Assembly: GCF_028714775.1 (NCBI RefSeq)
Contig: NZ_JAQTLS010000006.1
Location: 153,831-217,830, forward strand
From: Thiothrix sp.
GTDB taxonomy: Bacteria > Pseudomonadota > Gammaproteobacteria > Thiotrichales > Thiotrichaceae
Reading direction: 5' to 3'
DNA length: 64,000 nt
Made by a program: the position numbers and the translations under genes. A model generated the notes under the pieces. That model made no database searches. It saw only the letters and a list, made by a program, of their open reading frames with translations, and was not told the origin of the DNA. Below, in pieces: positions 9,568 to 18,475 of the stretch (position 1 is its first letter; each line of letters begins with the position of its first letter).

Positions 9568-10442
9568 TGGTTATTAACATGTCTTTTGCGCTGCGTGCTT
9601 TTGCGTTCAGCGCGGTTTTGCTGGCAAGTGGTTGCGCGTCTGTTGGCGAAATATCCACGCCGAAGACGGCAGCGTCAGCCGCTTATCCGGCGGCGCTGGC
9701 AGCGGCATTGCCCAATACTGATGGTTACGGTTTGTCCGCGAAACCTGCGCCGTTACCGGCAGACGCGCAAAAGCAAGCTTATCAGCAGGCGCAGCAGTCG
9801 TGTTCCAGCCACTGCGTCACTCCGGCGGGAAAACTACTGGGCGTGGCGGATGGGGTGCAAGCCTATTCCAATTGCCAATCGACGTGTGCGCGGTCTGAAT
9901 TTTCCTTCATGGATTTGCGCACCAAAGCAGTATCACTGCACGAAAAGCCACCTGCTGACCCACAGTTGCACTACGTCGGTTTGACCTACCAATGCGTGGA
10001 ATATGCGCGGCGCTGGTGGATGACTAACCAAGGCATTACCTTCGGTGATGTCGACAGCGCCTTCGATATTCTGTATCTGACGGAAGGCGAAAATATCCAT
10101 ACCAAGGCCAAATTCCCCTTGGCACGTTCAATCAATGGTACTGCCCACCGCCCGCCGAAACGCGGTGACTTGCTGATCTATTACCCGAATCCAACCGACC
10201 CAAAATGGCGGCACGGGCACGTTGCCGTGGTGGTGAATGTTGATCAGCAACGCGGTTTAGTCGCTGTCGCAGAACAAAACTACAACAACCAGCCGTGGGA
10301 AAATCCCAGCCATTATGCGCGTCAAATCCGCTTGTTTGAGGTGGGTGGACGTTACCGGCTGGTGGATGTTGCAGCAAATAGTGTCAAAAATTCGACGGGT
10401 GGTTTAATTTCTGGCTGGATTTATCCTGCCTCCGCCCAATAA
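9567..10442 (+). CDS. CHAP-domain lipoprotein (amidase-like)
   Basis: 291 residues. The signal sequence ends in a lipobox (LASGC, Cys about residue 23), so the protein should be lipid-anchored. After a Cys-containing linker, a CHAP (NlpC/P60-type) domain follows: catalytic Cys in LTYQCVEYARRWW (about residue 147), His in WRHGHVAVVV (about 219) and a polar third residue in AEQNYNN (about 239). The CHAP domain resembles the amidase half of glutathionylspermidine synthetase/amidase, but murein-peptide cleavage is equally possible. Its ATG overlaps the tyrA stop, embedding it between tyrA and aroA. An alternative ATG lies at 9579. Confidence 0.82.
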   Translation: MVINMSFALRAFAFSAVLLASGCASVGEISTPKTAASAAYPAALAAALPNTDGYGLSAKPAPLPADAQKQAYQQAQQSCSSHCVTPAGKLLGVADGVQAYSNCQSTCARSEFSFMDLRTKAVSLHEKPPADPQLHYVGLTYQCVEYARRWWMTNQGITFGDVDSAFDILYLTEGENIHTKAKFPLARSINGTAHRPPKRGDLLIYYPNPTDPKWRHGHVAVVVNVDQQRGLVAVAEQNYNNQPWENPSHYARQIRLFEVGGRYRLVDVAANSVKNSTGGLISGWIYPASAQ

Positions 10443-10466
10443 AGCCAAGATTACAGGAAAACCCGC

Positions 10467-11789
10467 ATGAGCCATTCCAGCACCAACCTGACTTTTATCG
10501 TCCAACCCGGCGGCAGCTTGCATGGCAGCGTGCGTGTCCCCGGCGACAAATCCATTTCGCACCGTTCCATCATGCTCGGTTCATTGGCGGAAGGCACAAC
10601 CCACGTCAGCGGCTTCCTGCAAGGCGAAGATTGCCTGTGTACCCTGAAAGCGTTCCGTGCGATGGGTGTCGACATTGATGGCCCCACCGATGATGGCAAA
10701 GTAACCATCCACGGGGTAGGGCTGCACGGCCTCAAAGTGCCAGCGGGCGATTTGGACATGGGCAATTCCGGCACGTCCATGCGCCTGATGTCGGGCTTGA
10801 TGAGCGGGCAAGCGTTTGATGTGCGGATGACCGGCGATGCTTCACTGTCCAAACGTCCGATGAAGCGCGTGACTGTGCCGTTGGCTAGCATGGGCGCGGA
10901 AATCGACGCCACCGAAAAAGGTACGCCGCCGCTGCTGGTGCATGGTGCTCGCAAACTGCAAGGCATCCATTACGACATGCCAGTAGCCAGCGCACAGGTG
11001 AAGTCCTCACTGTTGCTGGCAGGTTTGTATGCGCAAGGCGAAACCTCCGTCACCGAACCCGCGCCGACCCGCGACCATACCGAACGCATGTTGCGCGGCT
11101 TCGGCTATGCAGTAAAAACCGACGGCAACCACATCAGCTTACAAGGCGGTGGCAAGCTCACTGCGACGGACATTGACGTGCCGTCTGACATTTCCTCTGC
11201 CGCGTTCTTCATGGTCGGGGCAAGCATTGCGCAAGGTTCCGACCTGACGATTGAGCATGTCGGCATGAACCCGACCCGCACTGGCGTGATCGACATCTTG
11301 CGCCTAATGGGGGCAAACCTCGACATCCTCAACGAGCGCGAAGTGGGTGGGGAACCTGTCGCCGACATCCGCGTGCGTTCCGCGCCGCTCAAAGGCATCC
11401 AGATTCCCGAAGCGCTGGTTCCGCTGGCAATTGATGAATTTCCGTCACTGTTCATCGCAGCCGCGTTTGCGACAGGCCAAACCGTATTGACAGGTGCGGA
11501 AGAGTTGCGCGTGAAAGAAAGCGACCGTATCCAAGTGATGGCAGACGGCCTGATTGCTTGCGGTGTCGATGCGCAACCGACCCCGGACGGCATTATCATC
11601 AATCCCGGTAATTTCAGCGGTGGCACGATTGAAAGCCACGGCGACCACCGCATTGCCATGTCATTTGCAATGGCGGCGTTATGTGCCAAAGCGCCGATCA
11701 CGATCAATGACTGCGCGAATGTGAATACATCGTTCCCCGGTTTTGTGGATTTGGCAGCGGGGGCTGGGGTGAAAATTACAGTTGCCTGA
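10467..11789 (+). CDS. aroA: 3-phosphoshikimate 1-carboxyvinyltransferase (EPSP synthase)
   Basis: Transfers the enolpyruvyl group of PEP to shikimate-3-phosphate, the sixth step of the shikimate pathway. The 440-residue protein shows the conserved PGDKSISHRSIMLGSLA (residues about 20-36), the GNSGTSMRLMSGL loop (about 95-107) and RVKESDRI plus DHRIAMSFA near the C-terminus. It follows the CHAP lipoprotein gene by 24 bp with an AGGAAA ribosome site and completes the hisC-tyrA-aroA group. The GNSGTSMRL pattern is a standard EPSPS loop; I do not assign a glyphosate class. Confidence 0.96.
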   Translation: MSHSSTNLTFIVQPGGSLHGSVRVPGDKSISHRSIMLGSLAEGTTHVSGFLQGEDCLCTLKAFRAMGVDIDGPTDDGKVTIHGVGLHGLKVPAGDLDMGNSGTSMRLMSGLMSGQAFDVRMTGDASLSKRPMKRVTVPLASMGAEIDATEKGTPPLLVHGARKLQGIHYDMPVASAQVKSSLLLAGLYAQGETSVTEPAPTRDHTERMLRGFGYAVKTDGNHISLQGGGKLTATDIDVPSDISSAAFFMVGASIAQGSDLTIEHVGMNPTRTGVIDILRLMGANLDILNEREVGGEPVADIRVRSAPLKGIQIPEALVPLAIDEFPSLFIAAAFATGQTVLTGAEELRVKESDRIQVMADGLIACGVDAQPTPDGIIINPGNFSGGTIESHGDHRIAMSFAMAALCAKAPITINDCANVNTSFPGFVDLAAGAGVKITVA

Positions 11790-11807
11790 GCTTAGCTGAT
11801 GGCAGTT

Positions 11808-12431
11808 TTACTGAGGTGTTGCCGCTGCCGCAGCACCTTCTTCCATCGGTAACGGATCACCGCTCATGTCCACTTGCGGGTTGCCATTCACTGCATCCCC
11901 CGCAGGATTGTTACCGTGGTTGTTGGCGCTGGCGTCGTTGAGGTAACTGTGGTCATCCACCCCCACGAGCTTGCCAATCAAGCGGGCGCGGGTTTTGTCT
12001 CGCAGGTTGCCGCCAAGGTTTTCGCACAAGCTGTTAGCAAGCAGGAAACGTTGGGTGGCTTCCAACTTGCCTTGGAACAGGTTGAGTTGCTCTAGGGTTT
12101 TGCCGTAAAGGAAGAAATTGACCCCGGCAATGAATTCGGTGACAGCGCCGCCGATGGTGCTGACAATGGCGAGTTCGGGGGAACCATTGCCGTTCAGCAA
12201 GAAGGAAATCGCTGCCATGAAGAATACCAGCCCGACCATGCTGGCGATTAACGCCCAACGGAAACTGCGGGAGGCTTGTGACAGCGACAACTCGTAGTAG
12301 TTGGACAGCAATTCAAGCTGGGCAATGGCGATTTCTTTGACATCGTTCTCATCTGCATCCGACAAGCGTTTCAAGGTGGCTTGTTGTTTATAGATGGGGT
12401 CGCTGGCGCTATTGTTGGTAGGTGCATTCAT
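11808..12431 (-). CDS. two-helix membrane protein, TRADD-N-associated 2TM-like
   Basis: 207 residues with no signal peptide. A polar helix (IAIAQLELLSNYYELSLSQA) leads into two membrane segments (about residues 62-80 and 88-112), followed by a helical stretch (LEQLNLFQGKLEATQRF) and a disordered, Asn/Ala-rich tail. The arrangement YYxxSLxQAxxSF-TM-TM resembles the 2TM domain described next to TRADD-N modules in predicted bacterial conflict and apoptosis-like systems. Here it stands alone, so its role is unknown. It is divergent from the OppD-like gene with a 63-bp shared upstream region. Confidence 0.6.
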   Translation of the reverse strand: MNAPTNNSASDPIYKQQATLKRLSDADENDVKEIAIAQLELLSNYYELSLSQASRSFRWALIASMVGLVFFMAAISFLLNGNGSPELAIVSTIGGAVTEFIAGVNFFLYGKTLEQLNLFQGKLEATQRFLLANSLCENLGGNLRDKTRARLIGKLVGVDDHSYLNDASANNHGNNPAGDAVNGNPQVDMSGDPLPMEEGAAAAATPQ

Positions 12432-12494
12432 GTTTTGGCTCGCTTTGGAGTATGATAGCCCGCATTATAGCCTATTGAATGCCCTAATTCCTTG

Positions 12495-13301
12495 ATGTCA
12501 TTGCTATCTATCCAATCCCTGAATATCCGTTTCCGCAGCCCTGATGAGGGTGATGTGGAAGCTGTGCGTAACGTAAGCCTGCAACTGCATCCCGGCGAAA
12601 CCCTCGCAGTCGTGGGCGAATCTGGGGCAGGGAAGAGCCAGCTATTCCACGCAGTAATGGGTTTGTTGCCGCGCAATGCCCGCGCTAGCGGTAGTGTTTT
12701 GTTCAATGGGGTAGAATTACTCAACCAGCCTGCCCGCGTCTTGAACCAGTACCGGGGCAAGCGCATGGCAATGATTTTCCAAGACCCGATGACTGCGTTA
12801 AACCCGCTGCTGACTATCGGGCGGCAATTGACCGAAGTGCTGGAAGTGCATCAGCGCATGGGTGCAAAACCAGCGCGGGACAAAGCGATTGCGATGCTGG
12901 AACAGGTGCGCATTTCCGATGCTGCGCGGCGTTTCAACAGTTACCCGCACGAATTGTCTGGCGGGATGCGCCAGCGGGTCATGATTGCGATGGCATTGCT
13001 GTGCGAGCCGGAATTGCTGATTGCCGACGAACCGACCACGGCGTTGGATGTTACCGTGCAGTCGGAAATCATGGCTCTGTTACGGGACATCCGCAGCCAA
13101 CGCGACATGGCGGTGGTACTGGTGACGCACGACCTGCCGTTAGCGGGCGGATTGTGCGACCGGGTAGCCGTGATGTATCGCGGTGAAATCGTCGAGCACG
13201 GTCAAGTAGATGCTATTTTTTACCGACCACAACACACTTACACACAAAACTTGCTGTCGGCGTCCAGTTTCGCATACGCTTGTGCAGCACAACAAAAATA
13301 G
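12495..13301 (+). CDS. peptide-type ABC transporter ATPase, short and orphan
   Basis: 268 residues, closest to OppD/DppD ATPases of peptide importers. Walker A is GESGAGKSQ, the signature is [10 protein letters not shown] and Walker B is [12 protein letters not shown], all intact, so ATP hydrolysis is expected. Typical OppD proteins are about 320-330 residues and end with a CxxxCP-containing C-terminal region. This one stops soon after the HTYTQNLL helix and lacks that region. No permease or binding protein is adjacent. It may serve a permease encoded elsewhere or be a relic. Confidence 0.75.
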   Translation: MSLLSIQSLNIRFRSPDEGDVEAVRNVSLQLHPGETLAVVGESGAGKSQLFHAVMGLLPRNARASGSVLFNGVELLNQPARVLNQYRGKRMAMIFQDPMTALNPLLTIGRQLTEVLEVHQRMGAKPARDKAIAMLEQVRISDAARRFNSYPHELSGGMRQRVMIAMALLCEPELLIADEPTTALDVTVQSEIMALLRDIRSQRDMAVVLVTHDLPLAGGLCDRVAVMYRGEIVEHGQVDAIFYRPQHTYTQNLLSASSFAYACAAQQK

Positions 13302-13342
13302 ACTCCGCACGCAGTAGAATTAACCACCCTAGGAGTAGAGCC

Positions 13343-14857
13343 ATGACCATCATCAAACAACAAGATGTGATTGACAGCGTAGCGGATGCGTTGCAATTCA
13401 TTTCCTATTACCATCCGGTCGATTTTATCGAGGCCATGCATAAAGCGTGGGAACGTGAAGAATCCCCAGCGGCAAAAGATTCTATTGCCCAAATTCTCGT
13501 CAATTCGCGTATGTGTGCCGAAGGCCACCGCCCGATTTGCCAAGATACCGGCATCGTGACGGTTTTTGTCAAAGTCGGCATGAATGTGCAATGGGAAGGC
13601 GACTTGAGCCTGACCGACATGATCAACGAAGGCGTGCGTCGTGCCTATATGAACCCGGATAACGTCTTGCGTGCTTCTATCCTTGCCGACCCTGCTGGTG
13701 CGCGTAAAAATACCAAGGACAATACCCCAGCGGTGATCCATTACGAAATCGTTCCCGGCGACAAAGTGTCTTTCGACGTTGCAGCTAAGGGCGGCGGTTC
13801 CGAAAACAAGTCCAAAATGGTCATGCTCAACCCTTCCGACAGCATTGTGGATTGGGTGCTGAAAACTGTGCCAACGATGGGCGCGGGCTGGTGTCCACCG
13901 GGAATGCTCGGTATTGGTATTGGTGGTACTGCCGAAAAGGCTGCTGTGCTGGCAAAAGAAGTGCTGATGGAACCTATCGACATCCAAGAACTGATTGCCC
14001 GTGGCGCACAAAACCGCGTGGAAGAACTGCGCCTTGAATTGTACGAAAAGGTGAATAATCTGGGCATCGGCGCACAAGGTTTGGGCGGTTTGACCACGGT
14101 GCTGGATGTCAAAATCAAGGATTTCCCCACCCATGCGGCTTCTTTGCCCGTGTGCATGATCCCCAACTGTGCTGCCACGCGCCACACCCATTTCGTGCTG
14201 GACGGTTCCGGCGCTGCCTTGCAAACCCCGCCAGATATTGCGCTGTGGCCTGAAATTTCGTTGGCAGGTGGTGCTACAGCGACCCGCGTCAATCTCGACA
14301 CCATCACCCCCGAACAAGTACGCAACTTGAAACCGGGCGAAACCGTATTGCTGTCCGGCAAGATGCTGACCGGGCGCGATGCGGCACACAAGCGCATGAT
14401 CGACATGCTCAATAAGGGCGAACAACTGCCTGTAGACCTGAAAGGCCGATTCATTTACTACGTCGGCCCGGTCGATCCAGTACGTGAGGAAGTCATGGGG
14501 CCAGCAGGCCCAACAACGGCTACGCGCATGGATAAATTCACCCGCCAAATTCTGCAACAAACGGGCTTGCTGGGCATGATCGGTAAATCCGAACGCGGCC
14601 CGGTTGCGATTGAAGCGATCAAAGAATTCGGCGCGGTTTACCTGATGGCAGTCGGCGGCGCGGCCTATCTGGTATCGAAAGCGATTACCGGCGCGAAAGT
14701 GTTGGCGTTCCCAGAATTGGGGATGGAGGCAATCTACGAATTCGAGGTCAAGGATATGCCGGTAACGGTAGCGGTCGACAGTAACGGCGAATCGGTGCAC
14801 AACACCGGCCCCGCGCACTGGAAGCACATTATCGACATGCGTGTTGCAGCGAAGTAA
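13343..14857 (+). CDS. fumA: class I (Fe-S) fumarate hydratase
   Basis: Interconverts fumarate and malate in the TCA cycle, using an oxygen-sensitive [4Fe-4S] cluster. The 504-residue product contains the candidate cluster cysteines in RPICQDTGI, MIPNCAATRH and the central region, and the C-terminal beta domain with GPTTATRMDKF. The ATG at 13343 has a good AGGAG site 8 bp upstream; the frame is open to 13280 but the extension is not conserved-looking. A hairpin follows the gene. Icd lies 4 kb downstream on the same strand, separated by a minus-strand operon. Confidence 0.94.
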   Translation: MTIIKQQDVIDSVADALQFISYYHPVDFIEAMHKAWEREESPAAKDSIAQILVNSRMCAEGHRPICQDTGIVTVFVKVGMNVQWEGDLSLTDMINEGVRRAYMNPDNVLRASILADPAGARKNTKDNTPAVIHYEIVPGDKVSFDVAAKGGGSENKSKMVMLNPSDSIVDWVLKTVPTMGAGWCPPGMLGIGIGGTAEKAAVLAKEVLMEPIDIQELIARGAQNRVEELRLELYEKVNNLGIGAQGLGGLTTVLDVKIKDFPTHAASLPVCMIPNCAATRHTHFVLDGSGAALQTPPDIALWPEISLAGGATATRVNLDTITPEQVRNLKPGETVLLSGKMLTGRDAAHKRMIDMLNKGEQLPVDLKGRFIYYVGPVDPVREEVMGPAGPTTATRMDKFTRQILQQTGLLGMIGKSERGPVAIEAIKEFGAVYLMAVGGAAYLVSKAITGAKVLAFPELGMEAIYEFEVKDMPVTVAVDSNGESVHNTGPAHWKHIIDMRVAAK

Positions 14858-14868
14858 GGTTGCAACAG

Positions 14869-14896
14869 GTAAGGGCGTGTTTTTACATGCCCTTAC
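14869..14896. terminator. hairpin between convergent fumA and the muramidase-like gene
   Basis: GTAAGGGC (14869-14876) pairs with GCCCTTAC (14889-14896), extended by three further pairs, with a T-rich loop. It lies between converging genes, so it probably works as a terminator in both directions. Confidence 0.6.
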
Positions 14897-14902
14897 TGTT
14901 TC

Positions 14903-15607
14903 TTACATGAGGACACCCAAGGCTTTAGCATAGGCAGAATCAGGGTCTAAGCCCGTATCCGTCAGCTTGAGAAAATCTTCCCTAGCTTTTTCCAATGCAT
15001 GTTTAACCCGTGCGGTGCTGATCCGTGCCTTATTCGTGCCTTTACCGTCATACACGCCACGTCCGGTGGGGGCTTGGAAAATAGCCCATTCCCGTGCCAC
15101 GGCATAGCTGGCGGAATAAAGGTCTTCCCCATTACGTACCCAACGATGGATGGCAGGCTGCTTTTCTTTTGCCAGATACAGGGCAAAAATGGTGTCTTGT
15201 ACCTTGGGGGTGAAGGGCGTGGAGGCTGAAAGGTCGAGTTCTTTGACCGCCCGATCCAAGGTTTCCGGCACAATCTGGTAATGCCCGACTGCCAACAGCT
15301 TTTGCGCGGAACAGGATGGTAGCGATTGGTAATACTGGATTTGCCCAATGGTCATGCCTGTGAGGTTCAGCGAGACCCGGTTACTTTTGGCGCAACGCAT
15401 TGAGCCACGGTTGTAGCTGTTGTAACCGCGCGTGCCTGCTTCACCTTCCAGTATCAGTTTTTTGAGCGTACCCGACGGGGCATGGCCTTGGAATGCCGTG
15501 CCCGCAGCCCATAGGGATACAAGCAGACCCAGCGCGAAACCAAACCAATGCCGATGGATGACGCTCATGACAGCAGGAGCGCCTACGTGGTAATGGATGC
15601 TATTCAT
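14903..15607 (-). CDS. lysozyme-fold peptidoglycan hydrolase (lambda R-like transglycosylase)
   Basis: 234 residues from the ATG at 15607, which overlaps the end of the FtsK-like gene by 8 bp and has GGGAG upstream. A membrane/signal segment (about residues 20-37) is followed by LILEGEAGTRGYNSYNRG, with Glu as a candidate catalytic acid, then AVGHYQIVPETL and FTPKVQDTIF. The latter two align by eye with the GRYQLL and FSPKSQDAV segments of phage lambda endolysin R, so a GH104-like or related muramidase is likely. It is the last gene of the four-gene operon and would open the cell wall locally for an envelope-spanning complex. The in-frame ATG at 15568 is an alternative start. Confidence 0.7.
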   Translation of the reverse strand: MNSIHYHVGAPAVMSVIHRHWFGFALGLLVSLWAAGTAFQGHAPSGTLKKLILEGEAGTRGYNSYNRGSMRCAKSNRVSLNLTGMTIGQIQYYQSLPSCSAQKLLAVGHYQIVPETLDRAVKELDLSASTPFTPKVQDTIFALYLAKEKQPAIHRWVRNGEDLYSASYAVAREWAIFQAPTGRGVYDGKGTNKARISTARVKHALEKAREDFLKLTDTGLDPDSAYAKALGVLM

Positions 15608-17066
15608 CCAGCCATTTCTCCCGGATAGCAAGTACAGCTTGTTCAATATCTTCGCCAGAGATAGCGGCTGCCAAAGCGCGTTTGGGGGAGGCATCACCCG
15701 CCATGAAGACGTAGCATTCGCCTTGCTCGCCCAAGGTTTCGCAGCCTTTTTGCCCAATCAGCAATTCACTGAACTCATGGGCACGCACCCGCATTCCGAT
15801 ACTGGAAGGGATACCGTGGCGCAGTGCTTCACCGCAGGTTTTAGGGTCATAACACTGGATACCAAACAGGAAGTGGATACCGGCCTCTTGGGTAGGGGCA
15901 GCACCAATCATTTCCAGCAATAACGCCTTGATCGCCTCGCCTACCTCACGGTCGTCATCAGCAGATACGGGGACGCCGCATTTCAAACCAATGGTGAGTT
16001 CACTGAAAGCAATCAGTTGGTAAGGCATTGGCTGTTCGGGGAAACGGCGGTTGTAGGCTGCGATGTTGTTCACACCAGCCTCGGCAAACAGTTGGCAACG
16101 CTGGTTCATCATTTCACGGATATGCAACAAGCGGCGGTATGCCTTATGCATCTCGATAATGACGGGTTCGGTGACATGCGGCAAGCTGTTGCAAACCGCC
16201 AATTCCAGTACTTTCGGGTCAATCAGGGTGATGCGCAACTTATCCGGTGGCAGGCTGTAAGCCGTGCTAAGCAAGATATTGAGCATCTGTCCGGCACGTT
16301 CCATACCGACTTCGCCGCCCACCAGCAAATGGGGGGCATGGGTAATGTCCACTACCACCGGATTGCCGACCAAATCTTCTCCAACAAGGCCGGGCAGGGG
16401 ATAACCTGACTTCTGGGCAGTCTGCAACATATCCAAAGTACGGATTGCGCGGTACTTGGTTTTGGGGATATACAACGCCGCCCGCCCATTACCGATGTTG
16501 GCATCCACGGTGATGTGGTCGCCTTTGGGCAGTTTCAGGGAACGCGCAAAGTTATCCCCCAAGGTGGCGATATTGTTGATGTCGAAACCTTGCTGCACTT
16601 CCAATTCGTACATGTCCAAGGTCGCACCCGACGTGTCTAAGACCACGACATTGGCTTTAACGCCGTGGGCATTTAAGGCATCTTGAACTTTTTTGCCCCA
16701 CCATTTATCGGGATCCATGCCTTCTTCAACCAGAAAGCGGTGCTTGATTTCTTCGGCTTTCGCCACTTCGGGTTTGGCTAACCAATGTCCGCCGCGCAGT
16801 GGGCGGGTGGCATCCAGAATGGCGATAGCGACAATGATCGCAAGGCCAGTCGCAAAGCCAGGGATTTCCCAAATTAAATACAAGACAAAGAGGGCAGGGA
16901 TACCAACCAAGGTCGGTTTTGCCATGTCAACCAAGTCAGCAGGATTGGGTTTGGCGGTACGCCAAGCTTCGGGGAGGACGCCGATTTTGTGTTTCGCGCA
17001 CCAGTCAATGACAGTTTTTAGTGCGGGTTGTCGCTGTGGTAATGTTTTAACGAAGTCAAGGGACAC
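15600..17066 (-). CDS. FtsK-like motor-domain protein with destroyed Walker motifs
   Basis: 488 residues from a GTG at 17066 with GGAGG at good spacing. An N-terminal segment is followed by one or two membrane helices (about residues 52-88) and a domain that aligns by eye along the whole FtsK/SpoIIIE motor: PHLLVGG, IDPKVLELAV, GVNNIAAYN, GIHFLFGIQ and the distal GECYVF. In FtsK the P-loop reads GTTGSGKS; here it is GEVGMERA, so Lys and Ser are lost. Walker B (VDEFAD) is replaced by FSELTI. The DNA-reading gamma domain is absent. The protein should not pump DNA by ATP hydrolysis and is better called a pseudo-ATPase, perhaps structural. Confidence 0.85.
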   Translation of the reverse strand: MSLDFVKTLPQRQPALKTVIDWCAKHKIGVLPEAWRTAKPNPADLVDMAKPTLVGIPALFVLYLIWEIPGFATGLAIIVAIAILDATRPLRGGHWLAKPEVAKAEEIKHRFLVEEGMDPDKWWGKKVQDALNAHGVKANVVVLDTSGATLDMYELEVQQGFDINNIATLGDNFARSLKLPKGDHITVDANIGNGRAALYIPKTKYRAIRTLDMLQTAQKSGYPLPGLVGEDLVGNPVVVDITHAPHLLVGGEVGMERAGQMLNILLSTAYSLPPDKLRITLIDPKVLELAVCNSLPHVTEPVIIEMHKAYRRLLHIREMMNQRCQLFAEAGVNNIAAYNRRFPEQPMPYQLIAFSELTIGLKCGVPVSADDDREVGEAIKALLLEMIGAAPTQEAGIHFLFGIQCYDPKTCGEALRHGIPSSIGMRVRAHEFSELLIGQKGCETLGEQGECYVFMAGDASPKRALAAAISGEDIEQAVLAIREKWLDE

Positions 17067-17430
17067 TAGTTTTGGCCTCCGTGGCCGTGCTCGCGGGTTT
17101 GGTGGTTGGGAGAGTAGCAGCAGTCGTTTTGCCTTCCCACCAATTCTTCACGCTATCCCACCATTGTGGTGTAGCTGCCGCAGCCAATGATGTTTCAATA
17201 CGCCCAACCGTGACGGATACAGGTTGGCCTTGATAGAGGGAATATGCCAATATTCCGACAGTTGCAGCGCCGATCAGCCCAAGCCATGAAATGCCTGAAG
17301 CGGCACTTCCAGCACCGCTCCCAACATGGACATGCACTTGCACCGGGTCTTGCGGTGGCGGCGCGAATGTCTGGACAGGCAGCAGCTCTCCCATCAATAC
17401 CCGCTGCCCCTCTGTCAACTCTTGCCTCAT
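17056..17430 (-). CDS. small single-pass membrane protein of the FtsK-like operon
   Basis: 124 residues from the ATG at 17430, which overlaps the preceding stop codon (ATGA). A cytoplasmic N-terminus with a Pro/Val-rich stretch (FAPPPQDPVQVHVHVGSG) is followed by one membrane helix (about residues 48-68), a short region with WWDSVKNWWEG and a Thr/Ala-rich tail. I do not recognise a family. Overlap with both neighbours implies co-translation with the FtsK-like protein and a role in the same membrane complex. Confidence 0.65.
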   Translation of the reverse strand: MRQELTEGQRVLMGELLPVQTFAPPPQDPVQVHVHVGSGAGSAASGISWLGLIGAATVGILAYSLYQGQPVSVTVGRIETSLAAAATPQWWDSVKNWWEGKTTAATLPTTKPASTATEAKTSVP

Positions 17431-17972
17431 CCACCGCACCCGCAGTTTTTGGCCCACTTACCATCCAGCGTCCCCGCTTTGTTCATGGCAAGGCATTCGT
17501 TCTTCTCTTGTTGGTTCAACGAACGGCCTAAGACAGAGCTGTAAAAGCTGCATTGGCTCATGTCATATTGGCGTGCTTGGACAAACGCGATATTGGAGTT
17601 GTATTGAAAGCCCGGAACGGCTTGGGAAACGCGGTTCATGTCAGCACCACCCGCAGTCATGAGGATCAAGACCAGTACGGTCGAAGCTACCCAGTTGATT
17701 TCCTCTTCCCAGACATTCGCCATGCTGAGGATGGCACGTGCGCCTTCGGCGAGGGCAACAACGCCGATTTTGTATGGAGGGGCGTTAAGGCCAGTGAATG
17801 ACAGCGGGTTTTCCCCGTGGAAAGCGTAGTACCCCATCCATACAGCAGCTATCAAGTGGAATAACCAACCAATATCAACTGCGCTCATTCCCATAAACAA
17901 TGGCTTGGTACTGAGCATGGTGGCAATGCGGATGCGTTTTGGGTCGCCAGCGACAGGAGTAGAAATAGCCAT
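17427..17972 (-). CDS. multi-pass membrane protein, first gene of the FtsK-like operon
   Basis: 181 residues with about three hydrophobic segments (DIGWLFHLIAAVWMGYYAF near residue 32, a weaker one near 68-85, and VASTVLVLILMTAGG near 95-110). The C-terminal third is soluble and contains Cys residues (QCSFY, NECLAM, NCGCGG) that could form disulfides or bind metal. I do not recognise the family. It is the promoter-proximal gene of the minus-strand operon and overlaps the next gene by 4 bp. Confidence 0.65.
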   Translation of the reverse strand: MAISTPVAGDPKRIRIATMLSTKPLFMGMSAVDIGWLFHLIAAVWMGYYAFHGENPLSFTGLNAPPYKIGVVALAEGARAILSMANVWEEEINWVASTVLVLILMTAGGADMNRVSQAVPGFQYNSNIAFVQARQYDMSQCSFYSSVLGRSLNQQEKNECLAMNKAGTLDGKWAKNCGCGG

Positions 17973-18475
17973 TTATGCAATCCCCGCTACGGTCATGGAA
18001 GGGAGTGTCACAACGGACATACTGGCAATAACTTGCTGCATCATGGTGGGGGTAAACCTCGCGCCTTGTTCAAAAATAAAACAAATGGGCGCAACTGCCA
18101 TGCCTAGTCAATCCTTGACACTCTACTTCGCTGCGCCCCACTACTAATGTAACCGTAAATGCCGTGGTTAGGTGAGCCAAGCCACCCACAAGCTGGTTGA
18201 AAGAACCATGCATTTTTTTGGGGTTACATCAAGGACGTGTATTCTAGCAAAATAATGAACAGAAGATGAACAAATGAAGGCGAAATAATCATAACTAATG
18301 TCAAAAAAACATTAGATAAACCGTGAAAGCGTGGGGTTTTCGTGACCATTGTAACGTATGTCTGATTAATTTGTGAACGATTTTTCTGATGCAATGTGAA
18401 AAAATGTATCTATAATCCTCACCGCAGACTGTCACTAGTCGACGGCACGCATTATCAGAACCTGAAGGAAGCAAT
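17973..18475. other. 503-bp AT-rich intergenic region between divergent units
   Basis: No protein-like ORF is seen. It separates the start of the minus-strand FtsK-like operon from the FUN14 gene and becomes AT-rich from 18220. A TATAAT box at 18411-18416, about 60 bp before the FUN14 start, is a plausible -10 element; no good -35 is visible. AAGGAAG at 18466-18472 is the FUN14 ribosome site. Confidence 0.5.

Noticed and set aside
13238-14827. 529-codon minus-strand ORF over fumA
   Set aside because: Antisense shadow; the plus strand encodes a full class I fumarase.
17905-18147. 80-codon plus-strand ORF upstream of the FUN14 gene
   Set aside because: It overlaps the start of the first gene of the minus-strand operon, has no ribosome site and no protein-like pattern.
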